Of a stretch of DNA of 64,000 nt, positions 50,387 through 60,239 are shown piece by piece. Source of the stretch: Antarcticibacterium sp. 1MA-6-2 (GTDB taxonomy: Bacteria > Bacteroidota > Bacteroidia > Flavobacteriales > Flavobacteriaceae); NCBI RefSeq assembly GCF_021535135.1, contig NZ_CP091036.1:2170001-2234000 (forward strand), written 5' to 3'. Under the pieces are notes generated by a model. That model was not told the origin of the DNA and did no database searches. It saw only the letters and a list, made by a program, of their open reading frames with translations. The number at the start of each line of letters is the position of its first letter. Within the stretch, counting starts at the first letter, position 1. The translations under genes were made by a program, and so were the position numbers.

Positions 50387-50442
50387 TTCAAAAGGTACTT
50401 TAAAGAATAATTGAAGTGTTTCAGAATATTAATACCTGAACT

Positions 50443-52036
50443 ATGAAAAAATTAATAAATGCAATGGTGATCCTTTCAATTTTGACCTCCTGCAAAAGCG
50501 GGAACAAAATCACATCTTCTGAAATCGGAGAAACTCAAATTGTCACCATCCTTCATACCAACGACATTCATGGAAATTATATGCCATTTCAAACAACTCT
50601 TGGTAGTGCAACCTCCCAGACTAGTGATCCAGAGAGAGATAATCTAATTACCTTTGAGAAAGAAGGGGAAATAGGAGGTTTTGCAGCCCTATCTACTGCG
50701 GTGAAAGAAATAAGAAATTCCCGGGATAATGAAAATGTTTTATTATTGGATTCCGGAGATACCTTTAGCGACGATCTCCTTGGAAATTTAACTGAAGGGG
50801 AAGCGATAATTACAATGATGAAAAACCTTGGGTATGAGTATTTGGCACTGGGAAATCATGATTTTGATTATGGCAGAGATCGCACTGAAGAGCTAATGAA
50901 GATTGGCGGATTTCCTTTAGGTGCAGCCAATATTATAGACAAACGAACTGGAAAAAGCATTTTTAATAATCCTTATTTAATTAAGGAAATAAGAGGTACA
51001 AAGATAGCCATTCTTGCAGTGGGCTATCACAACACAAATCTTACAGGCAGTTCAGATAATATGAAAAATCTGGAATTTCGTCGCGGGAATGAGGTTTTGA
51101 AGGAGATTTTACCGGAGCTAATGGAACAGGCAGATATCATAGTACTGCTTTCCCATCAGGGAACTGCTGTTGACAGATTGACGGCAGAAGAATTTAGCGA
51201 CATAGACCTTATTATAGGAGGACATAGCCACGACCTCATTTCAAAGCCTGAAAAAATTAATAATACATATATGGTACAGGCCATGGCAGATGCCGCAGCA
51301 CTGGGTGATATTGAATTAGAAATTAGAGACCGCAAATTAATCGGGGTTAAAGCACAACATCATTTGCTGTGGCTGAGTAATTACGAAGAAGACCCGGAAA
51401 TGCAATCTCTTATAGGAGAGCTGCGTGCTCCACACAGGGACCATCTGGAAGAAAAAATAGCAACTGCTACAGACGTGATCGACAGGCAGTACAAAAGTGA
51501 AAGTACATTTGAAAAACTTGTCGGAAATTTGTTGCGTTCGGAATATGATGCAGATATCTCTTTTTTGCCGGGGGTAGGGTATGGCATTTCCCTGCAGGGA
51601 GAGATTACACGTGAAAATTTGTACTTAGCTAATTCCTCATCCCCCTAAGGTTACTACTCTTAGTCTTGCCGGAGAACATATTAAGGCAACACTTGAGCAA
51701 ACGGCAACCAATCAAAAACCCGGTGATAAATACGAGGTAGTGGGTGGTCTGCTGCAAAGTAGCGGAGTAAGCTATACCTTAGATTACTCCAAACCCCTAG
51801 GTAACCGCATTAGGGATGTACAGGTGAACGGGGAAGATCTTGATTTACATAAAGATTATAAGGTCGTTACTCACAGTGGAATGCTTAAAGGATTGCATCG
51901 ATATAAAGAGCTGGGAAATGGGAAAAACATAGAGAATAAGGAAATTCAACTGAATGAATTTGTAATTGCAAAATTACGGGAATTAGGAGAAATTTCAAAA
52001 CCGAAAAATATGGGAGAAATTAAAATTATCCAATAA
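50443..52036 (+). CDS. 5'-nucleotidase-superfamily lipoprotein (frameshifted)
   Basis: About 530 residues after removing one base near 51626 (NLYRLIPHPPKVTT, where ACCGGC fits). Lipoprotein signal MVILSILTSCKSG. Metal motifs LHTNDIHGNYMP, LDSGDTFSDD, GNHDFDYG, LLSHQGT and GGHSHDLI are those of classic bacterial 5'-nucleotidase/UshA proteins; the C-terminal domain carries LSLAGEHIKATLEQ. It has the GNHD histidine that its upstream neighbour lacks. It has its own terminator and lies outside the operator-driven transcript. Confidence 0.82.
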
Positions 52037-52055
52037 TGTCTCCTTAAGGTTAGAA

Positions 52056-52090
52056 GAATGGAGGGAGATAATAAATTCCTCCATTCTTTT
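52056..52090 (+). terminator. Terminator between converging genes
   Basis: GAATGGAGG and CCTCCATTC form a stem around GAGATAATAAATT, followed by TTTTTTAAA. Confidence 0.7.
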
Positions 52091-52158
52091 TTAAAACTGG
52101 TCATTATATACTACGCCTATCTTCTGAATCCATATTAATAAAATACCTTATTAGAAAA

Positions 52159-53196
52159 CTACTGAGATTTGTTGAGCCCGTAATTTTCTTTATAAAAATC
52201 TTTGATAGGTTGAAAAGGTCCGTATTTATGTTGAACTGCAGAAAAATTATCTACATAAGGGCCATAAGGTGTAGACATAGGTTTTAGTTTAAGATCGGGA
52301 AAATCTTTTTCCTTGTTTACTTTTTCAGGTCTGTTAAAGCTGTTGATATAACCTGCCAAATGATAGGCTTCTTCATCGGTTAATTTCGGATGTTCTCTTG
52401 TGGCCTCTCCAAAAGGCATATTTCCCTTTATAAATTTAGCGGCAGTAATCACTCGGTGCATGCCTGCACCATCATTGTAACTATCTTCTCCCCAAAGAGG
52501 GAAATATAAATAACCATTTTTTGTCCCGATATTTTTAATTCCCTGCCCATCTTCGCTATGGCAATGTGCGCATTCTACCTTGAATAGTTCCGACCCTTTT
52601 ACAAGATCAACGGCGAAATCAGGTAATTCAATAGAAGGAAAACCTTTATACTCTATTTTTCGGTTTTCAGGAAGGCCTTCACTCAGCCATTCCATATAAG
52701 CTAGGATTGCTTTCATTTCCTTAGATCTTTTCGGAAGCTCTTTACCATCCATACTTCTTTCCATACAACCGTTGATCCTGTCTTCTAAAGTGCTTTCTGA
52801 ATTTGATCGATTGCTGAATTGCGGAAATCTTTCGGTAATGCCTACCCATGATGCTGAACCTGCCCTGGTTCCGGAATCCAAATGACAGTTTGCACAGGCA
52901 AGATTATTCCCTGCAAATCTCATATTTGGATCTTCTGCACCCGGACCTATGAGGTTGGGGCTGTTGGTGATCAAATGATAACCATATTCCACCTCCTCAT
53001 CGCCAAAACCTTCAGCAAGGGCAAGATCAATATCTTTTGGAGCCCAGACCTCTACAGTTTCAGCAATAGATTCTTTAATAAAGAGTTTTGGATAAGTTTG
53101 ATAAACAAGTACACTTAAAAATATGACTAAAACAAGTGCAATTGCTGCTCCAAACATATAAGTTACCGATTTTACAAGTGCAGAGAAATTTTTCAT
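52159..53196 (-). CDS. tsdA: TsdA-like diheme cytochrome c, probable thiosulfate dehydrogenase
   Basis: 345 residues with an N-terminal membrane anchor and two heme sites, CANCH near residue 100 and CAHCH near 212. The stretch SASWVGITERFPQFSNRSNS, LEDRINGCMERSMDGKELP matches TsdA thiosulfate dehydrogenases, which join two thiosulfates to tetrathionate, or the reverse. The cysteine in RINGCMERS is the place of the TsdA heme-ligand cysteine as I recall it. An operator lies 131 bases upstream. Confidence 0.85.
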   Translation of the reverse strand: MKNFSALVKSVTYMFGAAIALVLVIFLSVLVYQTYPKLFIKESIAETVEVWAPKDIDLALAEGFGDEEVEYGYHLITNSPNLIGPGAEDPNMRFAGNNLACANCHLDSGTRAGSASWVGITERFPQFSNRSNSESTLEDRINGCMERSMDGKELPKRSKEMKAILAYMEWLSEGLPENRKIEYKGFPSIELPDFAVDLVKGSELFKVECAHCHSEDGQGIKNIGTKNGYLYFPLWGEDSYNDGAGMHRVITAAKFIKGNMPFGEATREHPKLTDEEAYHLAGYINSFNRPEKVNKEKDFPDLKLKPMSTPYGPYVDNFSAVQHKYGPFQPIKDFYKENYGLNKSQ

Positions 53197-53326
53197 AGGT
53201 TTGAAACTTTCAGTAAAAACCAGTAATTAGTGGGTTTTTTACGATCCGCTAATTAAGAGGTCTTAGGGGAATCTTAAAAAAGCACCCATATTGAAACAAA
53301 CCTAAAATTTCCTTCAGAAATAGTAA

Positions 53327-53340
53327 GTAACATTAGTTAC
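53327..53340. promoter_or_regulatory. Crp/Fnr-type operator for tsdA
   Basis: GTAACATTAGTTAC. The minus-strand -7 box CAAACCTA (53297-53304) is centred exactly 33 bases away. Confidence 0.85.
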
Positions 53341-53464
53341 ATAGCATTGACTATTGATTCTTCAAAAAATTAACCTACTCCTCATAAACATCATTCTGTT
53401 AGTTAAAATTTTATTTTCCCTGATCAAGGAATGAAATAATCTGGATAGGCCCAATAATGGAGGA

Positions 53465-53962
53465 TTAGTTATAATACTCCATATTTTTTTCTGGCAAAAG
53501 TTCTTTCCATCTCCCACTTTCAGCAAACTCTTTGATTACCTTGTTACGGTTTTTCAGGAAATTAGTCATATAGGCTTTGAGAAATAATGCATTTGCAATC
53601 TTTCCTAGAACGCCCAGAGGAGATTGAAAATTAAAAACATCCTTCATTAAAGTTCCTTCTTCCGTTGCGATGAAATGATGTTCATGTCTAAGACTTTTAA
53701 AAGCACCTTTTTCCATTTCATCTGCAAAAAAATGAGGTCTGTCAAAATCAATTACCCTGGAGGTAAGACTTTGCCGAACTCCAAGATGTTTTCCCCTATA
53801 GGTGACTGTTTCACCTAATTTAATTAATCCGCTCGTTCTTCCTGCAACCGCTTTTTCATTGGAACCAGTAACAAATGTTGACTGAAGATCAATACTTCTT
53901 GATAAATCAAAGACAATATACCTGTTTGCTTTTATTAGCGTTTGTAGCTTTAAATTTGGCAT
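53465..53962 (-). CDS. SRPBCC-family protein
   Basis: 165 residues of the START/SRPBCC (cyclase-dehydrase) fold: VFDLSRSIDLQSTFV..EKAVAGRTSGLI, KHLGVRQSLTSRVIDFDRP, FFADEMEKGAF and HEHHFIATEEGTLMKDVFNF. Such proteins bind hydrophobic ligands; no reaction is known. It follows dsbD by about 100 bases on the same strand. Confidence 0.82.
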   Translation of the reverse strand: MPNLKLQTLIKANRYIVFDLSRSIDLQSTFVTGSNEKAVAGRTSGLIKLGETVTYRGKHLGVRQSLTSRVIDFDRPHFFADEMEKGAFKSLRHEHHFIATEEGTLMKDVFNFQSPLGVLGKIANALFLKAYMTNFLKNRNKVIKEFAESGRWKELLPEKNMEYYN

Positions 53963-54063
53963 GTTATAAATTTTTTTTAATTCTCACTGTACAATCTTAG
54001 GAAAGATAAACATACCAGAAGATGAAACTGTTTCAAGAACTAATTCTTTACTGGTTCAAATTT

Positions 54064-56177
54064 TTAACCTTTACCTAATTCAATACTTCCCTTGTAAAAC
54101 TCTTCTTTTCCCTGATCCAGGAATGAAATAAATGCTGCTACATCAAGATCATATCCTTTGGGTGTTGCAAGTAAGTTCCCTTCCTCTCCAAGCAGCGTGT
54201 AATAAGGCTGTGCATTGGCATTAAGCTTCTGGATCATAAAATCCATATTTTGAGCGCCTATTGTTTTTTTGACTTTCCCGTCATAGGCTGAGGTATACCA
54301 TTTTTCCTTTGGTAATTCTGTCTTTTCGTCAACATAGAGCGCAACCACTACATAATCATTTTTAAGCCTCCTAAGGACTTCCGGATCACTCCACACGTTT
54401 GCTTCCATTTCACGGCAGTTTACACAGCCGTGGCCTGTAAAATCGATAAACAAGGGTTTATGTTGTTCCCGGGCGCAAGCAACAGCTTCTTCGTAGTCAA
54501 AAAATCCCTGAATCCCGTGTGGTAATTTAAGAAAATCACTATACAAAGGTGTTCCGCAGGAGTTGATACTAGTTTCGGGCTCAGAGCTTATAGAAGCCGT
54601 AGTCAGATTAAAATCCTGTGACCCCATAGGCGGTAAGTAACCTGAAAGTGCTTTTAATGGAGCACCAAAAAGTCCCGGAATGAGGTACACTACAAAACTG
54701 AACACCAGAATTGCCAACATTAGCCGGGGAACTGAAACACTTTCTATTTTCTTTTCGTGCGGGAAGACAAGCTTCCCGAGCAAATAAAAACCTAAAAGTG
54801 CAAATATTACGATCCAGAGTGCAAGATAAATTTCCCTGTCAAGGATGTTCCAGTGGTAGACCTGGTCAACCATACTAAGGAATTTTAATGCCAAAGCCAG
54901 TTCTAAAAATCCAAGTATAACTTTAACTGTATTCAACCAGCCCCCGCTCTTTGGAAGAGAACTCAGCCAACCCGGGAAAAAGGCAAAAAGGGTGAAGGGA
55001 ATTGCAAAAGCCAATGAAAACCCAAGCATACCTACTAAGGGCATAATCGCTTCTCCACTGGCGGCCTGCAGCAAAATTGTTCCGGCAATAGGACCAGTAC
55101 AACTAAAACTTACCAGTACCAGGGTAAATGCCATAAAGAAAATTCCTAAAAGACCTCCTCTTTCTGCCTGCCTGTCTACCTTATTAATTAAATTGTTTGG
55201 TAAAGTAATTTCAAACATTCCGAAGAAGGAAAGGGCAAAAAGCAGGAAGATTGCAAAGAACAGTAGATTTGGAAGCCAGTGTGTGGACAGGAAATTCGCA
55301 AATCCGGCGCCAAATAGCACTGCAAACAAAGATCCAACAACGGTGTAAATAGCTATGATAAACACGCCATATAAAAAAGCATTAATCTTACCTTTTTTAC
55401 CTCCCGAACCTTTAGTAAAAAAGGTTACAGTCATAGGGATCATTGGAAAAACGCAGGGAGTTAATAAAGCTGCAAGGCTAAGCGCCAAAGGAGATAAAAA
55501 AGAAGGCCAGTAATCCTGTCCAACCCTGATCAATGTCTTCAGATTCATCTTTGAAAGAATTTTGAAAAGGTTCCAGGGATTTCATATTTTCAACTGCAGA
55601 AACATTTTCACTTTCTTCTATAATTCCATTTTCCCGTGATGAAAACATATCATAAATTCTGGAGTTTTCAATCTCACTTTCTTTATTACCTGTTGCAGCA
55701 ATGTTATTTCCTGTACTATCAAACGCGAAATCTGTTTCAAAAGGAATGCATTGGCCACTGACATCTGAACATATTTGATAGAAAATACTTCCTCTAAATT
55801 CCGGTGCCTCCTTTTTAATAAGTACTTCCTGATTAAATTTCGCAGTTTCAGTAAAATAGGTGTATTCTCCTTCCCAAATCGCATCATATTTTCGCTTTTG
55901 CCCCACTAAGCTGTATCTCATCGAGCAGTTCGTATTGATCGTCTTCATGAAAACTAAATTCAGTTATCAGTGGTCCTACTTCAGGATCAAAGTCACTGGA
56001 ATACATATACCAACCATCAGGAATCTCTGCTTCAAAATGTATAGTCACTTTTTCCCCGATCTTGGAAGGAATTTTACTAAATGTAATCTCCCATTCTGGC
56101 GGTTCTATTACCTGACCAATAACAGAAGATGTTCCGCAAAGCAGAAGCGTTAAAATAATGGTAAGTTTTAATTTCAT
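54064..56177 (-). CDS. dsbD: Thiol:disulfide interchange protein DsbD (frameshifted twice)
   Basis: About 703 residues after removing one base near 55890 (KAKYDAIWEGEY, in an A run) and one near 55493 (FFISFGAGLAALLTPC, expected GCCGGC). Domains: signal peptide (KLKLTIILTLLLCG), periplasmic N-terminal DsbD domain, eight-helix core with ALLTPCVFPMIPMT and SFSCTGPIAG, C-terminal thioredoxin domain with GHGCVNCREME. It carries reducing power from cytoplasmic thioredoxin to the periplasm. With TlpA it resembles the SoxV/SoxW pair. Confidence 0.92.
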
Positions 56178-56278
56178 AGACAAAAAAACAGGCTCGATAT
56201 ATTCTCGAAACAACAGTGAAAAATTTTATCAAAGAGAAAAAAGGAGCAGGAAGGAAAAAAATTCTTGCTGCTTTTAAA

Positions 56279-56873
56279 TTAGTATTGGTTTTTAAGAAAT
56301 TCCCTGAACTCCTTAGTATCGAAATCTCCCATCCCTTGATGTGTCATAACAAGATTTCCCTGCGCATCTATAACATAAGTAGTAGGAATGCTTTGGGTGT
56401 AATACATTTGCGGCATACTACCATCGGGCATATATACTTCGAAGTCATAGCCTTTTTTCTTATGGAAATCAATGGCTTTTTGAAAATCCTGGTCGACAGA
56501 CAAAATTATAAATGCTACTTTGTCTTTATCAATATCCTTGTAAAGTTTGTTAATTCCAGGCATTTCAGCAATACAGGGAGGACACCAGGTTGCCCATATA
56601 TTAATAAAGATCACCTTCCCCCTTAGATCCTCCATAGCCACTTTTTCACCTTTAGAGTTTATAAGCTTCATCGAAAAATCTGCTTTTGGATAGGTTTCAT
56701 TCACAGCAAGGTCAGATTTCTGCTCAAGATCTGGATCCATTATGCTTAGTTGCAAGTATCCCCCGTTGAAGAAATCCAAAAACTTCTGTATGTAAACCTG
56801 TGAAATAGAGGCCGCCAAAAATGGCTATTATAATTCCGTATTCTATTAAACCTTTTTTAGTCTTTTTCTTCAT
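56279..56873 (-). CDS. TlpA/ResA-like periplasmic thioredoxin (frameshifted)
   Basis: About 197 residues from MKKKTKKGLIEYGIIIAIFG, a membrane anchor, after bridging one extra base near 56753 (GILATGIMDPDL, expected ACCGGC). The thioredoxin domain has the active site NIWATWCPPCIAEMPG and the cis-proline region SIPTTYVIDAQG. It is reduced by DsbD, encoded 100 bases downstream, and may act on sulfur-carrying proteins or cytochrome c. Confidence 0.9.
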
Positions 56874-56912
56874 TACATGTTTTTTATAAATAAATAGTTT
56901 TAGGCCGGAGTT

Positions 56913-57194
56913 TTAAAAACTCCCCTCCTGCATTTTTCCACTTGCACAACTTATATAAGAACTAGCTTTTATAAGCAATGAATTTTTATTATCTACTGCA
57001 GGATATCCAAGTTTCTTCAATTTCTCCTTGACCTTAAATGCATCTTCCGGGTCTTTATACCTGAATGCGACGGTAGAGGAATCTTTATCTACCTGCACTT
57101 CAACAATGTTATCTATTTCCAGTAGTTTGGCGGTTATAGTGTTCACACATCCACCGCATTTCAAATTTTGTATAGTTATAGTTGTTTTCATCAT
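56913..57194 (-). CDS. Heavy-metal-associated (HMA) domain protein
   Basis: 93 residues: an HMA domain IQNLKCGGCVNTITAKL with the CxxC metal site, then VQVDKDSSTVAFRYKD, and a C-terminal tail with a further cysteine (YISCASGKM). Small copper or heavy-metal chaperones of this form deliver metal to membrane or periplasmic enzymes. It is the first gene of the HMA-TlpA-DsbD operon. Confidence 0.88.
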   Translation of the reverse strand: MMKTTITIQNLKCGGCVNTITAKLLEIDNIVEVQVDKDSSTVAFRYKDPEDAFKVKEKLKKLGYPAVDNKNSLLIKASSYISCASGKMQEGSF

Positions 57195-57263
57195 CTTCAG
57201 AATTTCTTATTTAAGATATAATCTTTCTGCCTTCAAAGATAACATCCCCATTAGCTCTGGGCT

Positions 57264-57277
57264 GTAACAAAAGTTAC
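57264..57277. promoter_or_regulatory. Crp/Fnr-type operator for the HMA-TlpA-DsbD operon
   Basis: GTAACAAAAGTTAC. The minus-strand -7 box CAAAGATA (57234-57241) is centred exactly 33 bases away. Confidence 0.85.
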
Positions 57278-57292
57278 AGTAAGCAGAATAAA

Positions 57293-57319
57293 AAAGGCAT
57301 CCGATAATTATGGATGCCT
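57293..57319 (-). terminator. Terminator after the methyltransferase gene
   Basis: AAGGCATCC and GGATGCCTT pair around GATAATTAT, with an A run on the left that is a T run on the minus strand. Confidence 0.75.
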
Positions 57320-57342
57320 TATGAAGAATTTGTGTGTGAATT

Positions 57343-57963
57343 TCAATTCCAGTTCCTTTTTTCAGCAACAAACCTTATCACCCAGCCTTTGCCTTTATGG
57401 AAATCCCCTTCGTTCAATTCAATTTCACCTTCATAGAATTCAACGAAGTGTAATTCTTGGAAATTTTCTCTCATTTCTATTTCCGAAAACAACATTCTTT
57501 CCTCCTGTGGACCTCCAACTGCCGGATTCAATTTCTGGTATTGCGGATGTTTTGGACCAAATCCTTCAAAGATTACTTTCCCCCCTTCTTTAAGATATTG
57601 ATGAATTAAGCTAAAAAACTGCTTTCGCTCCGGCGGCGGAAAATGTGCGTAAATAAGGGCTATTGCATCAAATTCCTCCTCTTTAACTCTTAGGTGTTGT
57701 AGATCGGAGGTGTTGTAATTAATTCGCACACCCTCCTCTTTAGCCAATTTAAGAGCTTTTTTTCTACCCTCTGCACTAATATCAAACGCAGATACTTTCC
57801 AACCTTCTTTTGCTGCAAATACAGCATTTCTGCCTTCCCCTTCCGCAGGAAAGAAGATCCTTCCCGGTTGTAATTCTTTCAGCTTCGCTTTCAGGTAATC
57901 ATTTGGATCTTTTCCATAGACATAATCGTCCCGTTTATACCTTTCGTCCCAAAATTCTTTCAT
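57343..57963 (-). CDS. Class I SAM-dependent methyltransferase (TehB-like)
   Basis: 206 residues. Motif I is ..FFPAEGEGRNAVFAAKEGW and post-I is VSAFDISAEGRKKAL; WDERYKRDDYVYGKDPN at the N-terminus is typical of the TehB/thiopurine methyltransferase group that handles chalcogen or other toxic compounds. It sits between TauE and the HMA operon. The substrate is unknown; methylation of a sulfur species is only a possibility. Confidence 0.82.
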   Translation of the reverse strand: MKEFWDERYKRDDYVYGKDPNDYLKAKLKELQPGRIFFPAEGEGRNAVFAAKEGWKVSAFDISAEGRKKALKLAKEEGVRINYNTSDLQHLRVKEEEFDAIALIYAHFPPPERKQFFSLIHQYLKEGGKVIFEGFGPKHPQYQKLNPAVGGPQEERMLFSEIEMRENFQELHFVEFYEGEIELNEGDFHKGKGWVIRFVAEKRNWN

Positions 57964-58006
57964 TTCTTTAATTTTCTTTTTTTATTGTTGGTTACTTTGA
58001 ATGGTC

Positions 58007-58806
58007 TTACGATATTTCCATCCACACTATGTAAATTCCCATTACTAGCACAAACCAGCCGAAAGCCTTTTTAAGTTTTTGACCATTGATAAATTTATTG
58101 AGATAATCACCAACCAATATTCCCAGGATAGAAATATCTGGTGAATATCAGCAGGAAAATCCAGTCAATATCCAGGTTCTGTATATCCCCTATAAATCCT
58201 ATTAAAGATTTTACTGCAATAATAAGAAGGGAAGTTGCGACCGCTTTTTTCATCGGTAACTTAGCAAGTAACACAAGTGCAGGAATAATAAGGAAACCAC
58301 CACTAAGCACCTACTATTCCTGTTAGTACACCCACCACGAGTCCTTCAACTATTATTAAAGGGTAATTATATTTGACCTTGGTCTCACTAAGGTCTTCCT
58401 TTCCGTTGTTTTTAATCATTGAAATTGAGGCCACAATCATAATAACTGCAAAAAATAGCATTATCCCGATGTTTTTAGTCACCTCAAATCCCCAAAGTGT
58501 AAAAATATGTTCAGGAATTGCTGGGACCAAAAAGTAGCGGGTACTATAAACAGCTATAAATGCAGGAATAGCAAAAACTGCGGCAGTGCGAAAATCTACC
58601 AATTTATCTTTCATTTTTTTCATTGCCCCTATAAGGGAGGAGGCGCCAACAACAAAAAGAGAGTAAGCTGTTGCAGTAACAGGATTAACAGCCAAAAGAT
58701 AAACAAGCACGGGTACAGTAAGTATAGACCCACCACCCCCTATGAGCCCCAAACTAACACCTATTACTAAAGCACCAAAGTATCCTAAAAGATCAATTAT
58801 TTCCAA
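58007..58806 (-). CDS. TauE/SafE-family sulfite/sulfonate exporter-like permease (frameshifted twice)
   Basis: About 265 residues after removing extra bases near 58305 (GIVGAGGGFLIIP, GCCGGT) and 58138 (IFTGISILGIL, ACCGGT). The two-repeat TauE topology is marked by GLIGGGGSILTVPVLVYLL and GAGGGFLIIPALVLLAKLP. Family members export sulfite or sulfonates. An operator lies 54 bases before the start. It is followed by the methyltransferase. Confidence 0.88.
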
Positions 58807-58859
58807 AGTTCCTTTTTTTTAAGTTCAAGCAAAAGTAACTCCGGCTTTCAGGCTGGGCA

Positions 58860-58873
58860 GTAACAAAAGTTAC
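58860..58873. promoter_or_regulatory. Crp/Fnr-type operator for the TauE gene
   Basis: GTAACAAAAGTTAC. The minus-strand -7 box CAAAAGTA (58830-58837) is centred exactly 33 bases away. It lies just 12 bases past the end of the regulator gene. Confidence 0.85.
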
Positions 58874-58884
58874 AGACCTATGGA

Positions 58885-59517
58885 TTATAGATCATGTACA
58901 ACAATGTGGTTTCGTTGTAAAAGAATTTTTCCTTCCATTTCAAGTCTTTTTAATAATCTTGAAATAACAACACGGGACGTATTTAAGTCATAGGCAATTT
59001 GCTGATGTGTCACTTGAAGTTCCTCGGACTGATTTATTTTCGCTTTGTCCTGCAAATAACGCAGTAACCGTTGATCCATATTAAGGAAGGCAATTGTATC
59101 AATTGTTTCGAGCATTTCAGACAATCGGGATTGGTAACTTTCGAACACGAAATTTCTCCAACTTTTATATTTTGCGGTCCAATCTTCTATTTTAACCACA
59201 GGCACCATTACAAAAGAAGTATCTCTTTCAGCTACTGCTCTAACCTCACTTTTGGTCTGACCCAGGCAGCAAGAGAGGGTAATTGCGCAAGTGTCCCCTC
59301 GCTCCAGGAAATAAAGCAGTAATTCATTACCATCCTTATCCTCCCGTAAAATTTTGATGGCACCTTCCAGAAGCAAAGGCATAGAAGTAATGTAATCACT
59401 AATATCCATAATGATTTCCCCTTCCCTGGCAAATTTCAACACGCCCACTTCATTAATTTCTTGGATTAACTCTTCTTCAAAAATAAATCCGTAAGCTTCT
59501 TTTAATTCCTCTAACAT
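58885..59517 (-). CDS. Crp/Fnr-family regulator, probable activator of the sulfur regulon
   Basis: 210 residues: an N-terminal cyclic-nucleotide-binding-like beta-roll (GEIIMDISDYITSMPLLLEG, FLERGDTCAITLSCCLGQTK) and a C-terminal Crp-type winged helix (VTHQQIAYDLNTSRVVISRL). CAITLSCCL places three cysteines close together in the sensor domain, suggesting redox or sulfane-sulfur sensing rather than cAMP binding. Its gene closes the sulfur island, whose promoters carry GTAAC-N4-GTTAC operators. I see no such operator before its own start. Confidence 0.9.
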   Translation of the reverse strand: MLEELKEAYGFIFEEELIQEINEVGVLKFAREGEIIMDISDYITSMPLLLEGAIKILREDKDGNELLLYFLERGDTCAITLSCCLGQTKSEVRAVAERDTSFVMVPVVKIEDWTAKYKSWRNFVFESYQSRLSEMLETIDTIAFLNMDQRLLRYLQDKAKINQSEELQVTHQQIAYDLNTSRVVISRLLKRLEMEGKILLQRNHIVVHDL

Positions 59518-60174
59518 TTTAAATATATATTTTAAGTGAGTTGAATTTACAGCCTTAAATATACTTCATCGAAATGTAAATTATGGGGTTATTATTGGGT
59601 GGCCCAAAAGTCATAACCATCACGCCCTTCTTTTTTTTCGATACAATTTAAGTTATCCCGAGTAATTCCCCCTCACAAAATACCTGAAGGAAGATTATAT
59701 AACTCAAGATCTTCACCAGATTTCCCGCCCCTCCGCTTCTCGGGAGGGCTTGAAACCAGGCTCGTCTATAGGTCTTGGACACGAGGAAAAAAGCCTAATA
59801 TATTCTGGAACTCTATAACTCCGATTGAATTACTTCATAAACTCCATTCTTTGATATAACAGTAAGCTTTTTCCCTTGAGTCCGCTGTTTCTGGATTCCA
59901 TAACTTGTTTTATTTCCGCCTCCTGTTCCAGTTATACTCTTCCCTACTCCATTTTTGAACTACCCAGGTCTTCACTGCAACTACCTTTTTTTACTATGCA
60001 AAATACCAAAATTTAGAAGTTAGTACAGACTGCATAAACCTAGGTCACTGCGCTCCCTATTTATAAGTCCTCCCTAATTCTAAATTTCGAAACTGTATAA
60101 GCATCAAAAAAAGGTACTGCGATAAAAAACAATCTTTTTTTTGTTTTTTTACATGGAGTACGTGGCATTGTTGA

Positions 60175-60206
60175 AATGGAACAACTCTTAAAAAGGAGTT
60201 GTTTCC
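60175..60206 (-). terminator. Hairpin downstream of the IS110 transposase
   Basis: GGAACAACTC and GAGTTGTTTCC pair around TTAAAAAG, 34 bases past the transposase end. It may be a terminator or part of the element's non-coding end. The rest of 59518-60239 holds a second hairpin-like CCCCTCC...GGGAGGG near 59730 and no gene that I can support. Confidence 0.5.
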
Positions 60207-60239
60207 AATCCAACAAGCACAACACCAAAATCATTATTT

